From: a virus
Reading direction: 5' to 3' (one strand)
DNA length: 64,000 nucleotides
Virus record (IMG/VR): IMGVR_UViG_3300044695_006284
Coordinates: 1-64,000 of that record
Shown here: positions 6,185 to 12,847 of the stretch, piece by piece
How positions within the stretch are numbered: the first letter of the stretch is position 1
How the letters are laid out: every line of letters begins with the position of its first letter
The notes under the pieces: model-generated
Seen by the model: only the letters and a program-made list of their open reading frames with translations
Databases searched by the model: none
Told to the model about the DNA's origin: nothing
Made by a program: the position numbers and the translations under genes

Positions 6185-6385
6185 TTATTCCGCCGTTTCT
6201 AAAGTAGGTATTGCTAGTTCTATCTTGTCTAATTCTATCACTTCATAGGCTACCTTGTCTAGGCCTGCCTTGTTTTTATTGTAGTGGTGACCGCAAAAAG
6301 CTAACTCACCATCTACTAGTTTAACTAGATACATTGCATCTGCTGATCCACATGCATCACATGGAATGAACTCTCTGTCTCTCAT
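6185..6385 (-). CDS. DUF7455-like zinc-binding protein
   Basis: 66 residues with CDACG (9-13) and FCGHH (30-34), the C-x2-C ... C-x-H-H arrangement typical of the small DUF7455 proteins common in actinobacteria and their phages. It probably binds one zinc; the biochemical role is unknown. Its ATG overlaps the preceding TGA. Confidence 0.7.
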   Translation of the reverse strand: MRDREFIPCDACGSADAMYLVKLVDGELAFCGHHYNKNKAGLDKVAYEVIELDKIELAIPTLETAE

Positions 6386-6528
6386 AGAGCACCGCCCTCA
6401 ATCATCTCAGAAAGACGGTCAAGAATCCAAGAATCAATATCGTTGATATCAATTTCTGATAACTTCTCCATTATTTCTTCACGGGCAAACTTATACCCGT
6501 CATCCCAGCCATCCTTATAGTCTGACAT
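6382..6528 (-). CDS. Hypothetical acidic 48-residue protein
   Basis: A small helical protein opening with SDYKDGWDDGYKFAREEIM, a pattern seen in many short phage proteins with a GW(x)DGY-type motif. It overlaps the next gene through ATGA and is preceded by a purine-rich GGAG site. Confidence 0.6.
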   Translation of the reverse strand: MSDYKDGWDDGYKFAREEIMEKLSEIDINDIDSWILDRLSEMIEGGAL

Positions 6529-6537
6529 AATCTCTCC

Positions 6538-6741
6538 TTAATAACCTGTGGTTTCGTAGTCTGATACATAAGATTCAGTTAAGTTATACTTATCTCTAAG
6601 TCTACTTACTTTCTCAATACTACCAGTTCCAATGTTGAATGTCAATGCAGACATTGCTTGTGGGTCAAGTCCTGTTATTTGTGCATCCCAATAGGCCATC
6701 TCCATGGATAGCCTATCAGGAGCGGTAAGTTCAAAGTACAT
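6538..6741 (-). CDS. Hypothetical 67-residue protein
   Basis: A small helical protein with an ALTFNIGTGSIEKVSRLR central segment. Coupled to the gene upstream (shared base at 6741). No family recognised. Confidence 0.6.
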   Translation of the reverse strand: MYFELTAPDRLSMEMAYWDAQITGLDPQAMSALTFNIGTGSIEKVSRLRDKYNLTESYVSDYETTGY

Positions 6742-7157
6742 TAGCCCTCGATTCTATCTACAGATGATGATAGCCAACTAATACCGTCTGAGTCATAAGA
6801 AACAGTGTCAAAATCAATATCATGAATTAGATTGTGTGCAGACTCTTCATCACGAGCATTAACTGTAATTGAATATAGAACTGTTACTTCTAGTTCAAAC
6901 TCATTTGTTAGTTCAAATCCACAGATGCCAGCAATTTCTTCTGCTTGAAATTCTGTAAGAGATTCGTCATCAAGGCCTTCGAGTGTGAATACCTTCATGT
7001 CATCACGCAATTTGCTTAGAGTTCCTGCAGTTGCATAATCACGCTGAGTTATACGCTGGATGTGCTCTTCTAACTGTGTAATGCGGGCTTTGTTATCTAC
7101 TAACTGTGACTCAAGAAATTCCCGTGTCAAGTAGTGATTATCTGTTGTTGTTTCCAT
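6741..7157 (-). CDS. Coiled-coil hypothetical protein (internal start)
   Basis: The likely independent product of the internal ATG at 7157: 138 residues, a coiled-coil at about residues 15-50 and a beta-rich acidic C-terminal half. A GAAAGAGG site lies 6 nt upstream, and the promoter at 7186-7208 fires into it. It shares its frame with the longer fused reading described for 6741-7358. Confidence 0.65.
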   Translation of the reverse strand: METTTDNHYLTREFLESQLVDNKARITQLEEHIQRITQRDYATAGTLSKLRDDMKVFTLEGLDDESLTEFQAEEIAGICGFELTNEFELEVTVLYSITVNARDEESAHNLIHDIDFDTVSYDSDGISWLSSSVDRIEG

Positions 7158-7358
7158 TTTATCCTCTTTCGTTGTTGTTGGTGTAATTGTAGCATGCTCC
7201 ACTGACAATAATGTGGTCTTGCGTCCGCATGGGCATGTGAGTTCTGTCACACCTGAAGGAAAGCCAAATCCATCAGATGATGTTAGTTCTATTAATGAAT
7301 CGCATTCATCTGGGTCACAGACAAATGTATACTTGCTTGATACTAGTTCGTTGGTCAT
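6741..7358 (-). CDS. In-frame fusion: zinc-ribbon protein running into coiled-coil protein
   Basis: An uninterrupted frame of 205 codons from the ATG at 7358. Residues 1-50 form a small zinc-ribbon-like protein (C10...C15, CPCG near residue 45). The next 17 or so codons coincide exactly with a CRP-like site, a TGTCAG promoter and a GAAAGAGG ribosome binding site, ending at a second ATG (7157). From there 138 residues form a coiled-coil (ITQLEEHIQRITQRD) and an acidic C-terminus. Most likely two genes whose separating stop has been lost, with both starts used. The first start lies 7 nt after its -10, so it is probably leaderless. Confidence 0.6.
   Translation of the reverse strand: MTNELVSSKYTFVCDPDECDSLIELTSSDGFGFPSGVTELTCPCGRKTTLLSVEHATITPTTTKEDKMETTTDNHYLTREFLESQLVDNKARITQLEEHIQRITQRDYATAGTLSKLRDDMKVFTLEGLDDESLTEFQAEEIAGICGFELTNEFELEVTVLYSITVNARDEESAHNLIHDIDFDTVSYDSDGISWLSSSVDRIEG
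7186..7251 (-). promoter_or_regulatory. TGTCAG-type promoter with perfect CRP-like operator, inside a coding frame
   Basis: TTGTCA (7203-7208), 11 bp, TACAAT (7186-7191), extended TGC. A perfect TGTGA-N6-TCACA (7236-7251) is centred near -64.5. All of it is also translated as part of the 6741-7358 frame. Confidence 0.65.
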
Positions 7359-7365
7359 AAAGAGA

Positions 7366-7430
7366 ATTGTACCAGGTCCCACTGACATTATCAAGGATTT
7401 CCAGGGGATATTTATGTGAGTCGTAACACA
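7366..7430 (-). promoter_or_regulatory. TGTCAG-type promoter, leaderless, with near CRP-like site
   Basis: ATGTCA (7383-7388), 11 bp, TACAAT (7366-7371), extended TGG; the ATG is 7 nt downstream. TGTGA-N6-ACACA (7415-7430, one mismatch) is centred near -63.5 and overlaps the CGTAA box of element copy 5. Confidence 0.6.
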
Positions 7431-7442
7431 CTTTTTGCCCCC
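7399..7442 (-). repeat. Intergenic element copy 5
   Basis: TTCCAGG, 16 bp, CGTAA, with CCC ending 21 bp after the start of CGTAA. No DnaA box. A short GCCC/GGGC hairpin follows towards the tRNA. Confidence 0.55.
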
Positions 7443-7459
7443 TTAGCTTTGAGGGCGCT

Positions 7460-7536
7460 TGGCGATCCATAACGGACTTGAACCGTCGACCTCTACCGTG
7501 ACAGGGTAGCGCTCTAACCAACTGAGCTAATGGACC
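7460..7536 (-). tRNA. tRNA-Asp (anticodon GUC)
   Basis: A complete cloverleaf: acceptor GGTCCAT / ATGGATC, D arm with AGTTGGTTA, anticodon stem-loop ACC-CTGTCAC-GGT (anticodon GTC), T loop GTTCAAG, discriminator G and an encoded CCA at 7460-7462. It follows the DUF932 gene and is probably cotranscribed with it. Confidence 0.93.
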
Positions 7537-7584
7537 TGGAAAAAATTGTGAGCAGTTTTTATTCATGCTCAGGAATTTATTTAT

Positions 7585-8592
7585 TTAGAACGCAGAAATT
7601 AATTTCTTAATTTTATTTTTTTCTGCGGTTAGAATTGGGTCAAACCCTGATGCACCCGCCATGAGTGTTTCAGAATTTCCACGACCTGAACGATAGTAAT
7701 CAAGGCGTTCAGTAAGTGCATTGAATGCACCCCACTTTGTTCCCTTGATGTTAGCGTTAGTTGGTGAATTGTGATACAACTCGTCAAGCAACACGACTTT
7801 GTTTTCCCACTTAGTCAATGCAACTTTAGCAGCATCCTTATCAGGCTTAGGATAAATTGTCTGAATTAACTTTGAGAATTCAGCATCAGTGATTGATTGA
7901 GAATAAAGAGCCTGAGCCTCTTTCTCGAATTCATCAAAGTACCCAAGAGCAAGCCCAAGAGTTTCACGAGCAACTTGGATGCGACCTTCAACAGATTGCG
8001 TGTGGCGAATCTTGAAAGATTGCTTAGCATTCTTCATTGCAAGGTTAAGAGTGTTTTGGCATACAACACGAACAGGAGTAACAGCAGCCTGAACAGCAAC
8101 TGACCCGTCGTGAGATGTCCAAACAATTAGATACAACTTAGTTGCATCATTTGCGCCTTGTGGGTCAAGCACCATTGTGCGAGGAATATCCACTGTACCG
8201 AATACAACCTTACCGCTACGAAGTGAGCCAGCAGATTCCCAACGGCAATCTGCATTCGCATCGTGAATTGCATCTGCGAATGCAAATAGTTCCTCATTCT
8301 GCACAGGCTTGTAACGCTTTCCAACAGTTGCAAGAACATCAGTTCCATTGTTGAATGGGTTGTCACGAATAACTAATTGAGCATTAGATACATCATTCCA
8401 TGTATCTGAAATATGGTCAGTTAGTGGAGACAAGCGAACATTCCAGTTGGAAAGTTTTGCCTCATCTAACATCATTTGAGTTGTAACATCTTCATCTTGT
8501 GTAAAGATGCGATTTGCAAGGTTGTGCCATGCAGGTGCGCCACGAAGTGCGAATGCAACTTCGCCATTTTCCATTTCTAGATTATGAGCCAT
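7585..8592 (-). CDS. DUF932 phage/plasmid-like protein
   Basis: 335 residues. The start (AHNLEMENGEVAFALRGAPA, then WHNL) and the segments WTSHDGSVAVQAAVTPVRVV and CQNTL are characteristic of the DUF932 / TIGR03299 family found in phages and plasmids, whose biochemical function is not firmly established. A GAAAGG site precedes the ATG, and it is the first gene after the promoter at 8624-8646. It is the largest minus-strand early gene. Confidence 0.88.
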   Translation of the reverse strand: MAHNLEMENGEVAFALRGAPAWHNLANRIFTQDEDVTTQMMLDEAKLSNWNVRLSPLTDHISDTWNDVSNAQLVIRDNPFNNGTDVLATVGKRYKPVQNEELFAFADAIHDANADCRWESAGSLRSGKVVFGTVDIPRTMVLDPQGANDATKLYLIVWTSHDGSVAVQAAVTPVRVVCQNTLNLAMKNAKQSFKIRHTQSVEGRIQVARETLGLALGYFDEFEKEAQALYSQSITDAEFSKLIQTIYPKPDKDAAKVALTKWENKVVLLDELYHNSPTNANIKGTKWGAFNALTERLDYYRSGRGNSETLMAGASGFDPILTAEKNKIKKLISAF

Positions 8593-8623
8593 TTTTTACC
8601 TTTCGTTTGTTTGATTAGTTGTA

Positions 8624-8699
8624 AGTATAACAGACCCCACTGACATTGTCTAGGATTAATTACAATATGTCCGAATTGATCCATGTGATTAATCTCACA
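8624..8699 (-). promoter_or_regulatory. TGTCAG-type promoter with perfect CRP-like operator
   Basis: ATGTCA (8641-8646), 11 bp, TATACT (8624-8629), extended TGT. The operator TGTGA-N6-TCACA (8684-8699) is centred near -74.5 relative to the expected start. Confidence 0.7.
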
Positions 8700-8702
8700 A
8701 AA

Positions 8703-8746
8703 TTCCAGGGTTATCCACAAGTGGTCGTAACCCTGTGGATAACCCC
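8703..8746 (-). repeat. Intergenic element copy 6 with two inverted DnaA boxes
   Basis: TTCCAGG, 16 bp, CGTAA, CCC. It contains two perfect 9-mer DnaA boxes, TTATCCACA at 8711-8719 and its complement TGTGGATAA at 8734-8742, 23 bp apart and in opposite orientation. Confidence 0.75.
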
Positions 8747-8789
8747 TTAGCTTTGCGGGCCAGCTGCATATGCAGCTGGTGTTAGATCT

Positions 8790-9044
8790 TTACAGACCTA
8801 ACTCATCCCTAGTTAATTGGTTTTTGCGATTGAAGTTAATAACTTCGGACGGGAGGTAAAGAGCAGTTGTCTTAGTCTTCTTCAATGTATCATAGACATA
8901 AGCACGAACATCCCCTAAAAAGTTTCCTCTATTAGAGAATGCTAACTCAGTTAAATAATCTTTATCTACACCTTGTTCTGAATAGATTGTTACATCATTT
9001 GCTTTGTTTGCATCATAGATTTCTACTCTGAAACGATTTTTCAT
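8790..9044 (-). CDS. Hypothetical 84-residue protein
   Basis: A small beta-rich N-terminus (FRVEIYDANKANDVTIYSE) and a helical middle. No family recognised. It lies second in the short operon begun by the 9538 gene, with about 70 bp between them and a purine-rich site upstream of the ATG. Confidence 0.6.
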   Translation of the reverse strand: MKNRFRVEIYDANKANDVTIYSEQGVDKDYLTELAFSNRGNFLGDVRAYVYDTLKKTKTTALYLPSEVINFNRKNQLTRDELGL

Positions 9045-9115
9045 TTTGTTGCCTTTGTTAGTAGTTGTCCCAAAAGGGAGAGCAGTTTGGCGACATACTC
9101 AGGTCGTTGGATTAT

Positions 9116-9538
9116 TTACAGATAACGAGCAATAGCATTGTAAGTGCTTGTGCTTACTGTTTCCTCATCTGTCATCTTTAGAATACGAATTGCGTTTTCC
9201 AATTCCTCTTTCATCTCATTGTATGAGTGGCGGTGGAGAACTTCGTAGTCCTTCTCAGGCTCTTTAGGAAAGTCTGACTCATTAACTGTTAAATCGAAAT
9301 CAACATTGAGTGTCTTATTCCATGAGCGATAGTTTGTGCGGAAGTTTTCTGCCTTAGCAAAATTAGCCATAGCGAACTTTCCTACTTCTTTGCGCCACTT
9401 CTCCATAGCCTTTTCATGCTTTGCTTCGTTGGCTTCTTGTGATGCGTAATCGGCATTTAACTTTGTCAAGCGAGTTTCTAGTGCCTTGATTACCTTTGGT
9501 GTTGCGATTTTTACGCTAATTGCTTTCTGTCGTGCCAT
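9116..9538 (-). CDS. Hypothetical helical protein
   Basis: 140 residues, strongly charged and mostly helical (residues 15-65 form a likely coiled-coil). No catalytic motif seen. A GAAGGAAAC ribosome binding site and the promoter at 9578-9600 precede it. Confidence 0.65.
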   Translation of the reverse strand: MARQKAISVKIATPKVIKALETRLTKLNADYASQEANEAKHEKAMEKWRKEVGKFAMANFAKAENFRTNYRSWNKTLNVDFDLTVNESDFPKEPEKDYEVLHRHSYNEMKEELENAIRILKMTDEETVSTSTYNAIARYL

Positions 9539-9577
9539 TTGTTTCCTTCTTTCGTTGTGAGTTGGGTTGATGAAGTA

Positions 9578-9600
9578 ATTATAGCAGGGGGGTCTGACAT
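9578..9600 (-). promoter_or_regulatory. TGTCAG-type promoter
   Basis: ATGTCA (9595-9600), 11 bp, TATAAT (9578-9583), extended TGC. No CRP-like site recognised; only 24 bp separate it from the upstream gene. Confidence 0.65.
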
Positions 9601-9624
9601 TTCTGCGACCCCCCTCCCATTAAA

Positions 9625-9807
9625 TTAAACGCCTAGTAGTGTTTGAGCGGATACGGAAGTCCAACGAGTTTCCTTGTTGGGCATTTCCAATAGCACACGC
9701 ACCGAGCCAGATGTTTGTGGGTGGATTTCTTTAATCACACCTGTTTTCTTTGACTTGAGGGTAGTGAATAAATCGCCTACCTGATACAACTTGTCGTTGA
9801 TTGTCAT
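9625..9807 (-). CDS. Small beta-barrel-like protein
   Basis: 60 residues with alternating strands (YQVGDLFTTLKSKKTGVIKE, then VRVLLEM and TRWTSVS), the composition of small SH3-like or KOW-like barrels. I cannot assign a family. Transcribed alone from the promoter at 9838-9860. Confidence 0.65.
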   Translation of the reverse strand: MTINDKLYQVGDLFTTLKSKKTGVIKEIHPQTSGSVRVLLEMPNKETRWTSVSAQTLLGV

Positions 9808-9837
9808 TTATTGCCTCTTTTCTTTGTTAGGTTGGTA

Positions 9838-9913
9838 ATTATAGCATTGGGGTCTGACATTAGTCTAGCCCTGTCTCAGTATTTGAGAAAGTTATTGTGT
9901 GACCTTAGTCACT
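9838..9913 (-). promoter_or_regulatory. TGTCAG-type promoter with near CRP-like operator
   Basis: ATGTCA (9855-9860), 11 bp, TATAAT (9838-9843), extended TGC. TGTGA-N6-TCACT (9898-9913, one mismatch) is centred near -74.5 and overlaps the stop codon of the gene upstream. Confidence 0.6.
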
Positions 9914-10169
9914 CAGGTAGCCAAGCGTGTAAGTGGTGAGCCTCGATGATCGCCCACACTGGCGCACATGTCTCACCTTTGTAAGTAATCCCATCAGGCA
10001 TTTCGATAGTTTCATCCCACATGTCATCATGAGCAAAATCTATTGCTTCGATACATACTGGCACCATAGAAAGTGGAACGGGTGGGTAATGATTACCCTG
10101 TAAGTGATAGCCTAGTGCTACTTCTAAATCTAATTCTTCAGATAAATCTAATGCTGTATTGTATCCCAT
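9909..10169 (-). CDS. Hypothetical 86-residue acidic protein
   Basis: An acidic protein with a His/Trp-rich C-terminus (IIEAHHLHAWLPE). Its start overlaps the upstream stop at 10169. No family recognised. Confidence 0.6.
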   Translation of the reverse strand: MGYNTALDLSEELDLEVALGYHLQGNHYPPVPLSMVPVCIEAIDFAHDDMWDETIEMPDGITYKGETCAPVWAIIEAHHLHAWLPE

Positions 10170-10372
10170 TATTCTGCCACCTTTAGTATTGCGTAAGAGC
10201 CATTAGCATTTATTTCATCAAGAATTGGTTGTAGGCGTGGTGCTACTAAATCTTTTAGCATAGACTCTAGCATAAAGATACGAGTATCCTCATCAAGTGC
10301 CATAACCTGTTGAGTTACTGGATGATTGTCTGCAAACTCTGTTACAAACTTTAGATTGTGTTCTACTATCAT
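10169..10372 (-). CDS. Hypothetical 67-residue helical protein
   Basis: A small helical protein (FVTEFADNHPVTQQVMALDE and following). It is first in a two-gene operon behind the promoter at 10404-10426, with a GAAAGG ribosome binding site. Confidence 0.6.
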   Translation of the reverse strand: MIVEHNLKFVTEFADNHPVTQQVMALDEDTRIFMLESMLKDLVAPRLQPILDEINANGSYAILKVAE

Positions 10373-10403
10373 TTTTATTGCCTTTCGTTGTTGGTATAAG
10401 AGT

Positions 10404-10478
10404 ATTATACACTAGGGCACTGACAAATTGTGCAACACGCCCAAGCTTTATCTTATTTATTTTGTGATTAATCTCACA
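10404..10478 (-). promoter_or_regulatory. TGTCAG-type promoter with perfect CRP-like operator
   Basis: TTGTCA (10421-10426), 11 bp, TATAAT (10404-10409). TGTGA-N6-TCACA (10463-10478) is centred near -73.5. The 16-mer operator is identical to the one at 8684-8699. Confidence 0.7.
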
Positions 10479-10480
10479 AA

Positions 10481-10525
10481 TTCCAGGGGGTTGTGGATAA
10501 GTCCCGTAAGCCTGTGGATAACCCC
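10481..10525 (-). repeat. Intergenic element copy 7 with two direct DnaA boxes
   Basis: TTCCAGG, 17 bp, CGTAA, CCC. Perfect DnaA boxes TGTGGATAA at 10492-10500 and 10513-10521, same orientation, 21 bp apart (two helical turns). A CCCGCA-GTAT-TGCGGG hairpin overlaps its end (10523-10538). Confidence 0.75.
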
Positions 10526-10538
10526 GCAGTATTGCGGG
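10523..10538 (-). terminator. Six-bp GC hairpin
   Basis: CCCGCA-GTAT-TGCGGG, perfect, directly after the gene ending at 10555 in the direction of transcription. No T-run follows, so it is a candidate terminator or RNA-processing signal only. Confidence 0.4.
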
Positions 10539-10554
10539 CCTGCATAGCTATGCA

Positions 10555-10686
10555 TTACTCTGCATATTTATTTTTATGTTTGATCTTTCGAAAATATTTT
10601 TTCTTATTACGAACAGGTTGCGCCGCATTACTGCGGCGCAATTCCTGAATTCGTTTTACTTTATCTCGAAGTGAATTTTGGGACAT
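10555..10686 (-). CDS. Highly basic microprotein
   Basis: 43 residues, of which about one third are Lys or Arg (KVKRIQELRR, then RNKKKYFRKIKHKNK). A nucleic-acid-binding or charge-neutralising role is possible. It overlaps the gene upstream by 26 bp. No family recognised. Confidence 0.5.
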   Translation of the reverse strand: MSQNSLRDKVKRIQELRRSNAAQPVRNKKKYFRKIKHKNKYAE

Positions 10687-10852
10687 GATACCCACTCGCT
10701 TCGTGAAATCGTTTTACATCAAATCGGTCATTATCTTTTGCGAACATCTCCGCAAAGTCATTAACCATTTTAGAAAATAACGCTGGGTGCGCTTTATCGC
10801 TTGCGAACTTTAGAATTTCTGCAACCGCGACATAATCTTTTCGTGTCATCAT
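10661..10852 (-). CDS. Hypothetical 63-residue protein
   Basis: A small helical protein (AVAEILKFASDKAHPALFSK). The start overlaps the upstream stop. No family recognised. Confidence 0.6.
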   Translation of the reverse strand: MMTRKDYVAVAEILKFASDKAHPALFSKMVNDFAEMFAKDNDRFDVKRFHEASGYHVPKFTSR

Positions 10853-11052
10853 TTTACTGCCACCATTCCACTACGATAGAAAACTTTTGTATAGCATTTG
10901 CCTGTTGGCGTGTAAATATTTACAGTTGAGTATTCGTTAGCAAAACCCCAATCGGTGAATAAGAAAAAGTTTTCCCACGCACCAAATTCGCTTTCGTATT
11001 CTGCTGACCAATGAGGAGCGTGTCCGTCATAAGCACAAGTTAATTTATACAT
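10849..11052 (-). CDS. Hypothetical aromatic-rich protein
   Basis: 67 residues, rich in Trp, Phe and Tyr (SEFGAWENFFLFTDWGFANE). A beta-rich fold is likely. Coupled to both neighbours. Function unknown. Confidence 0.6.
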   Translation of the reverse strand: MYKLTCAYDGHAPHWSAEYESEFGAWENFFLFTDWGFANEYSTVNIYTPTGKCYTKVFYRSGMVAVK

Positions 11053-11195
11053 TAGTCATTTTCTCCGTTCCAAAATAGTGAGCCGTCATCTACGCAATCG
11101 CAAGGTTCGCAATCAAAATCATTATCATCACCAAAAAAGATTACTCCGTGTCCGTGGCAATCTTGGCAATCTATTGTTAATACTGAGTTAATCAT
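11052..11195 (-). CDS. DnaJ-type zinc-finger microprotein
   Basis: 47 residues with CQDCHGHG (10-17) and CEPCDC (29-34): a C-x2-C-x-G-x-G motif as in DnaJ zinc modules, repeated imperfectly. It probably binds one zinc. The stop/start overlap with the next gene (TAATG) supports it. Confidence 0.6.
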   Translation of the reverse strand: MINSVLTIDCQDCHGHGVIFFGDDNDFDCEPCDCVDDGSLFWNGEND

Positions 11196-11359
11196 TAGTG
11201 TTGTTCCTCGCAATCTTTGTCATAGTCAAATCCGCAAAAGTAGCAACCCATAAATTCTAGGTGTTCGATACAGTAATACTTAAATTGACTTTCATCACAA
11301 CAAAAATGTTGCTCGTCTGCGATTTCATAGAAATCGGTTTTGTCGATTATGTTTAACAT
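11195..11359 (-). CDS. Cys-rich zinc-binding microprotein
   Basis: 54 residues containing FCC (19-21), YC near residue 30, CYFC (39-42) and a C-terminal Cys/His, likely one or two metal sites. First gene after the promoter at 11388-11410, with a GAAAGG ribosome binding site. Confidence 0.6.
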   Translation of the reverse strand: MLNIIDKTDFYEIADEQHFCCDESQFKYYCIEHLEFMGCYFCGFDYDKDCEEQH

Positions 11360-11387
11360 AGTTTTCCTTTCGTTTGTTTATTTAGTT

Positions 11388-11410
11388 ATTGTATCAGTTA
11401 GCACTGACAA
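11388..11410 (-). promoter_or_regulatory. TGTCAG-type promoter
   Basis: TTGTCA (11405-11410), 11 bp, TACAAT (11388-11393), extended TGA. Only a degenerate CRP-like half-site (TGTGA at 11415) is present. Confidence 0.65.
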
Positions 11411-11480
11411 ATTTTGTGAGGGTTCTTACTTACGACATTGGGCGAGGACTCCCTCTAAACTGCCCCTGTTTCGATTTTAT

Positions 11481-11693
11481 TTAATCGGAAGTTTTTACGG
11501 CTAAATAGCGATAAGTATCTTTTAGATTTAGCGGTGCAGAATAAATTGGGCGTACCTGCACTTTGTAAGTATCTGCATTTGCATACCAGACACTATCATT
11601 TTTTTCTGCTGAAATAATTTCTCCAGTAAGAGAATTTGAGCGATACATTTTTCCTACAAGTAGGCTTTCGATAGTATAGACATTTGCTGACAT
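11481..11693 (-). CDS. Hypothetical 70-residue beta-rich protein
   Basis: Starts at the ATG at 11693, preceded by a GAAAGGCGG site; an upstream in-frame TTG would lie in the promoter. Alternating strands (TGEIISAEKNDSVWYANAD and so on) suggest a small barrel. Single-gene operon. Function unknown. Confidence 0.6.
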   Translation of the reverse strand: MSANVYTIESLLVGKMYRSNSLTGEIISAEKNDSVWYANADTYKVQVRPIYSAPLNLKDTYRYLAVKTSD

Positions 11694-11725
11694 TTGAGTC
11701 CGCCTTTCGTTTGTTGATAGTAGCA

Positions 11726-11811
11726 ATTATAGCGGATAGCACTGACAAAAGATAATTACTAGCCAGTAATTCCAAATAATGAGACGCTCAAGCCGTGTGA
11801 TAAAAATCACA
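11726..11811 (-). promoter_or_regulatory. TGTCAG-type promoter with perfect CRP-like operator
   Basis: TTGTCA (11743-11748), 11 bp, TATAAT (11726-11731). TGTGA-N6-TCACA (11796-11811) is centred near -84.5, one helical turn beyond the -74 group. Confidence 0.7.
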
Positions 11812-11833
11812 AAATCTCGGGCGTGTCGGAAAA

Positions 11834-11877
11834 TTCCAGGGGTTGTGGATAACCCCCGTAACCCTGTGGATAACCCC
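11834..11877 (-). repeat. Intergenic element copy 8 with two direct DnaA boxes
   Basis: TTCCAGG, 16 bp, CGTAA, CCC, with perfect TGTGGATAA at 11844-11852 and 11865-11873, 21 bp apart. It is followed by a CCGC/GCGG hairpin (to about 11890). The flanking sequence is shared with copy 9, implying duplication of the intergenic region. Confidence 0.75.
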
Positions 11878-11924
11878 GCTCTTTTGCGGGCGCATCAGCT
11901 TTTGTCAAGCCGACACGCCTCTGC

Positions 11925-12020
11925 TTATTCGAAATCCTTAAAAATTTCTTCAAGCTTTAAGATTTGCTCATCTGTAAGATGATCAATTTCAATTGCTTTT
12001 TCAAATCCAAAAAAATCCAT
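11925..12020 (-). CDS. 31-residue microprotein
   Basis: A very short frame (MDFFGFEKAIEIDHLTDEQI and on) with an amphipathic acidic helix. Its ATG overlaps the upstream stop as TAATG; that coupling and the coding-like composition are the only support. Confidence 0.45.
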   Translation of the reverse strand: MDFFGFEKAIEIDHLTDEQILKLEEIFKDFE

Positions 12021-12214
12021 TATTCATTTTCCATTTCTGCTAAATAATCTTCATGTTCAATTAAGCCGACTGAAAAAGCGATTGGGTCGCAACATTCCAA
12101 AATTTCGGCGGGAGTAAAAGTAGAGTAACCAATTTTTACAGTAGGGTAACAGTCATTTAGTAAATCAATAAAGCTTTCCTTGATTTCTAAATCTTTTTCA
12201 AATTGTGTTTTCAT
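12020..12214 (-). CDS. Hypothetical acidic 64-residue protein
   Basis: A helical acidic protein with two adjacent Cys (LECCDP). Coupled to genes on both sides. No family recognised. Confidence 0.6.
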   Translation of the reverse strand: MKTQFEKDLEIKESFIDLLNDCYPTVKIGYSTFTPAEILECCDPIAFSVGLIEHEDYLAEMENE

Positions 12215-12360
12215 TCGCTTAACTCCAAATCTCTTATGTCGGCAACATAAACATTATTTTTATCTATTCCGTATTTTAATTGAAATTGAAATGTATCAAT
12301 AGCCTCATCATAGGATTCAGCCTCGACATTTATAAAAGCATTAAACTCATAAACTGGCAT
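12211..12360 (-). CDS. Hypothetical 49-residue alpha/beta protein
   Basis: A beta-alpha-beta-like microprotein: YEFNAFINVEAESYDEAI, then helix and a final strand VYVADI. This resembles small phage proteins in which a strand precedes a SYDEA helix. Its stop overlaps the next ATG (ATGA). Confidence 0.6.
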   Translation of the reverse strand: MPVYEFNAFINVEAESYDEAIDTFQFQLKYGIDKNNVYVADIRDLELSE

Positions 12361-12362
12361 GA

Positions 12363-12542
12363 TTACCAACACTCCTCACAAGTAAATTTAGTAAAGTCTG
12401 CATCTTTTGCAAAAATCTCTAAATAGTTATTCGCACAAATTGTGCATGATAGCAAATAAGTTTTTGCCTTTTGATACATGTATGGATTAGAGTTAGATAA
12501 TTCTCTATTCTCTAAAACCTCTGATGAAATTAAAATACTCAT
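12363..12542 (-). CDS. Zinc-finger-like 59-residue protein
   Basis: C-x2-C at residues 33-36 (CTIC) and CEEC (55-58) near the C-terminus, suggesting a four-Cys zinc site. It starts at 12542, overlapping the stop of the gene upstream by 4 bp. Function unknown. Confidence 0.6.
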   Translation of the reverse strand: MSILISSEVLENRELSNSNPYMYQKAKTYLLSCTICANNYLEIFAKDADFTKFTCEECW

Positions 12543-12724
12543 TTAGTTAAACTCCAATCGGTGTAAAATGGTAAGCGGTCATAGTCATCATAGAAATAAA
12601 CTCTATCTATGTTCTGCTCGCATGTTTCGCAGAAAGTGTATTCGACATCTACGCCCATGCCATAGGTAGTAGATACGCTCTCCATGTGTGGAGTGTGTGT
12701 ATGTGTATTTGTTAGTGTAGTCAT
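12539..12724 (-). CDS. Small CxxC protein
   Basis: 61 residues from the ATG at 12724, chosen because it follows AAAGGTGG and the promoter; a longer frame would read through the promoter. It has a Thr/His-rich start and FCETCEQNI with one CxxC. First gene of the 11925-12724 operon. Confidence 0.6.
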   Translation of the reverse strand: MTTLTNTHTHTPHMESVSTTYGMGVDVEYTFCETCEQNIDRVYFYDDYDRLPFYTDWSLTK

Positions 12725-12756
12725 TTGAGACCACCTTTCTTTTTCGTTATGGTAGT

Positions 12757-12843
12757 ATTTTACCACGGGGGTCTGACATTTATCTACCTACTAGCCAGTA
12801 ATTCCAAGATGTGAGACGCTCAGCCTATGTGATAATTATCACA
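12757..12843 (-). promoter_or_regulatory. TGTCAG-type promoter with perfect CRP-like operator
   Basis: ATGTCA (12774-12779), 11 bp, TAAAAT (12757-12762), extended TGG. The operator at 12828-12843 is a perfect 16-bp palindrome, TGTGATAATTATCACA, centred near -85.5. Confidence 0.7.
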
Positions 12844-12847
12844 TAAA

